A stretch of 7,758 nt of DNA from Desulfuromusa sp. Its GTDB lineage: Bacteria > Desulfobacterota > Desulfuromonadia > Desulfuromonadales > Geopsychrobacteraceae. The notes under the pieces are model-generated. The model was given only the letters and a program-made list of their open reading frames with translations. It was not told the DNA's origin and did no database searches. Position numbers and translations under genes: made by a program. Below, in pieces: positions 6,378 through 7,758 of this stretch. Position 1 is the first letter of the stretch, and each line of letters opens with the position of its first letter. Where the stretch lies: the NCBI GenBank assembly GCA_029934755.1, contig JAOZLQ010000058.1, forward strand, positions 1-7,758, read 5' to 3'.

Positions 6378-6698
6378 TCAAGCCTCCTCAAGCGTACAAC
6401 GCAATGGAAATCCAGCCTTACGAGCCTTCAAACGCGCGCTATTAGCTTTTGTTTCTGCTATTGCATGGGGAAAAGTCCCACAATAGCCAACCCCCTGAAA
6501 ATGGATTGTCAGCATAATTTTTTCTGCTTCCGTTGCCGATTTACGGAAAACTTCCCGCAAAACTTCAACAACAAACTCCATAGTGGTATAATCGTCATTG
6601 TGCATCAAAACTTTAAAGAGCGAAGGTGCCGTAACCTGCTCTTTCGTTTTATCACAAGTTTTGGTTTTATTGCTGCTACCGGATTCTGAATTTTCCAT
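6378..6698 (-). CDS. clpS: ATP-dependent Clp protease adaptor protein ClpS
   Basis: ClpS binds the ClpA N-domain and delivers proteins with N-terminal Leu, Phe, Tyr or Trp. The protein has 106 residues, the same length as E. coli ClpS. The N-degron pocket residues fall at the same numbers as in E. coli: Asn34, Asp35, Asp36, Thr38, Met40, Val43, Met62 and His66. This indicates a canonical ClpS rather than a narrowed-specificity ClpS2-type paralogue. The first 24 residues are polar (Ser/Lys/Thr-rich), as expected for the flexible N-terminal extension that regulates ClpA. The C-terminus CTLEEA matches the family. The start is ATG6698, with AGGAAA about 10 nt upstream. It is the first gene of the operon, and its last codons (GAG GAG GCT TGA) contain the clpA ribosome binding site. 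Confidence 0.96.
   Translation of the reverse strand: MENSESGSSNKTKTCDKTKEQVTAPSLFKVLMHNDDYTTMEFVVEVLREVFRKSATEAEKIMLTIHFQGVGYCGTFPHAIAETKANSARLKARKAGFPLRCTLEEA
6383..6388 (-). promoter_or_regulatory. Ribosome binding site of clpA inside the end of clpS
   Basis: The minus strand reads AGGAGG, formed by the two Glu codons and the Ala codon before the clpS stop. It lies 8 nt before GTG6374. This selects the GTG over ATG6365 and suggests that clpA translation is coupled to completion of clpS. Confidence 0.75.
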
Positions 6699-6736
6699 CT
6701 GTTGTATATTTCCTGTTCTGCTACTAAATTATTCTG

Positions 6737-6747
6737 GGTATACTACC
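6737..6747. promoter_or_regulatory. Candidate promoter core between divergent clpS and the membrane-protein gene
   Basis: The 101-bp gap 6699-6799 must hold promoters for both directions. The only -10-like element I find on the plus strand is TATACT (6739-6744, five of six bases), and the minus strand reads TATACC over 6742-6737. The two share the inverted repeat GGTA-TAC-TACC (6737-6747). The -35 regions are poor: TTCTGC at 17 bp on the plus strand and TTCGTT at 18 bp on the minus strand. This is a tentative call, and clpS may use a promoter I did not recognise. Confidence 0.3.
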
Positions 6748-6799
6748 ATAAACGGAGCACAACGAACAGCCCAACAGACCACCAAAGAGAGGTCAATCG

Positions 6800-7168
6800 A
6801 TGAGTTTCAAACTCAACAATCGACGCAAATACCCAGATATGACCCTTCGCTTGCTGGCATGGTCAAATGCCATCGCAGTCATTTCCTTAGGCGTCGCCAT
6901 CTGTCTTATCGCCATAGCTAAACCGAAGCATGAAAACTTTCTTGACCACTTTTACAGCGTACAACGACTGAATCCAAGCTGGAACATGGATCTCATTGGC
7001 TACATCGGCATCATGCTCTTATTGAGCTTTCTAGCCAGTGTTATTGGACTCTTTCTGAATAGCAAGCGTCTGCAACGCAAAGGAGATCACGTCAATGCAA
7101 CTCTGATTTTAAGTCTGATCATCTCCATATTCAGCTTGTTTTTCTATTTACGCTTCACTCTAGCTTGA
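6800..7168 (+). CDS. Small three-helix membrane protein of unknown function
   Basis: I do not recognise a family for this 122-residue protein. ATG6800 has a good ribosome binding site (GAGAGG, 7 nt upstream). The N-terminus is basic (Lys4, Arg8, Arg9, Lys10). Three hydrophobic segments follow at about 16-40, 64-87 and 98-118. The loop between helices 1 and 2 (41-63) is polar and includes His, Asp and Trp. The loop between helices 2 and 3 is strongly basic (Lys89, Arg90, Arg93, Lys94). By the positive-inside rule, the N-terminus and the second loop face the cytoplasm, which puts the first loop in the periplasm and the C-terminus outside. No cysteines flank the helices and no catalytic motif is visible. 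It is divergent from clpS and ends 11 nt from the stop of the convergent YkgJ gene. Confidence 0.7.
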   Translation: MSFKLNNRRKYPDMTLRLLAWSNAIAVISLGVAICLIAIAKPKHENFLDHFYSVQRLNPSWNMDLIGYIGIMLLLSFLASVIGLFLNSKRLQRKGDHVNATLILSLIISIFSLFFYLRFTLA

Positions 7169-7179
7169 ATCAAATTACG

Positions 7180-7758
7180 TTAAGGGTAAATTTCATCCCA
7201 ACTGAGGGATGACTCTGTCAACAGTTCCACCTCCCGGTTAGGATAGTTGAGCAGATAACGTACCAATCCACACAACTGGAAACTTCTTCCATCCAGACCT
7301 GCCAGTGCCAATCCATCGGCAACCCCCAAAAACAAAATCTTGTAAAGTTGCAACTGAAACTGATGCATCATCACTGGATGCAACTCTCCAAACACTGGCC
7401 CAGTCACTGCCGCACGGCAAAGCTCAACATCGGTGGAACTGATACTACGACAAAATATTGGTCGCACCGGATAGATGAGACAACACCCCTGATCATCCAG
7501 AAATGCACATTTTCGCCTGGCGAACAGCCGCTCTTCATCATCCAGACCACGAACATCACGCCAGAGTTGATCCAGTCTTGAAGTGATTTGCGCCACCAGG
7601 TCAGAATCCAGACTGCGTAAAAAACGGGTAATGGAAATCCCTTCAAGCAGCGTAATAGAGACGTTCACCACGCAACAGGATTGGCATCCCGGAGCGCAAG
7701 CAATCAACCTTCGATCACCATCTTCTTGCTGCTGAATCATACTTTCAGCTTCAGAGAA
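7180..7758 (-). CDS. YkgJ-family cysteine-cluster protein, probably 5'-partial at window edge
   Basis: The cysteine pattern is that of the YkgJ (zinc- or iron-chelating) family. Counting from ATG7740, there is C15-x3-C19-x2-C22-C23, then C78, C86-C87 with the following LIYPVRP, and FCR at C97; extra cysteines are at 108 and 157. Members are thought to bind a metal or Fe-S cluster; no reaction is established and I infer none. The first in-window ATG (7740) gives 186 residues. However, the frame stays open through 7758 (codons for F-S-E-A-E-S), and no Shine-Dalgarno precedes 7740. Relatives usually have a helical stretch before the first cysteines, so the true start may lie beyond the window. 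The stop is TAA at 7182-7180, convergent with the membrane-protein gene and without room for a terminator. Confidence 0.85.
   Translation of the reverse strand, partial: FSEAESMIQQQEDGDRRLIACAPGCQSCCVVNVSITLLEGISITRFLRSLDSDLVAQITSRLDQLWRDVRGLDDEERLFARRKCAFLDDQGCCLIYPVRPIFCRSISSTDVELCRAAVTGPVFGELHPVMMHQFQLQLYKILFLGVADGLALAGLDGRSFQLCGLVRYLLNYPNREVELLTESSLSWDEIYP

Noticed and set aside
6279..6689. 136-codon plus-strand open frame opposite clpS and the clpA start
   Set aside because: It is an antisense shadow of two well-conserved genes, and its translation looks non-protein-like.
7348..7362. 13-nt match TGCAACTGAAACT to positions 54-66
   Set aside because: The second copy is inside the YkgJ coding sequence with no surrounding similarity; probably chance.

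Overview
The window looks like ordinary chromosome from a Gram-negative proteobacterium, most likely a deltaproteobacterial (Desulfobacterota/Desulfuromonadia-like) anaerobe. That lineage is an inference from the compact clpS-clpA-aat gene order, the YkgJ-type cysteine-cluster protein, the CoA-disulfide-reductase-like flavoenzyme and the moderate GC content. No 16S gene or other decisive marker is present. I see no tRNA, rRNA, CRISPR array, transposase or phage gene.

Layout. Positions 1-269 are non-coding. They hold a REP-like palindrome, a second short palindrome, a near-consensus sigma70 promoter and a 9-bp inverted repeat in the leader of the first gene. Positions 270-1631 (+) encode an FAD/NAD(P)H oxidoreductase of the single-cysteine CoA-disulfide reductase/NADH oxidase family, with a GTG start. 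A perfect 15-bp stem-loop (1666-1704) separates it from a convergent four-gene minus-strand operon. In transcription order this is clpS (6698-6378), clpA (6374-4110), aat (4110-3427) and a ThDP-dependent decarboxylase-like gene (3403-1709). A 101-bp intergenic region separates clpS from a divergent small three-helix membrane protein (6800-7168, +). The window ends with a convergent YkgJ-family Cys-cluster gene on the minus strand, which is probably cut by the right edge.

How the genes work together. clpS-clpA-aat is the core of the bacterial Leu/N-degron pathway. Aat puts Leu/Phe on proteins with N-terminal Arg/Lys, ClpS recognises the new N-terminus, and ClpA unfolds the substrate for ClpP (clpP is not in the window). 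The three genes are tightly coupled: the clpA Shine-Dalgarno lies inside the last codons of clpS, and clpA and aat overlap as TGATG. The fourth gene is the surprise. It resembles benzoylformate decarboxylase and keeps the ThDP-activating Glu and one active-site His. In my hand alignment, however, it has changed three other catalytic or substrate-pocket positions, so its substrate is probably not simply benzoylformate. The flanking oxidoreductase, membrane protein and YkgJ genes have no evident functional link to the operon.
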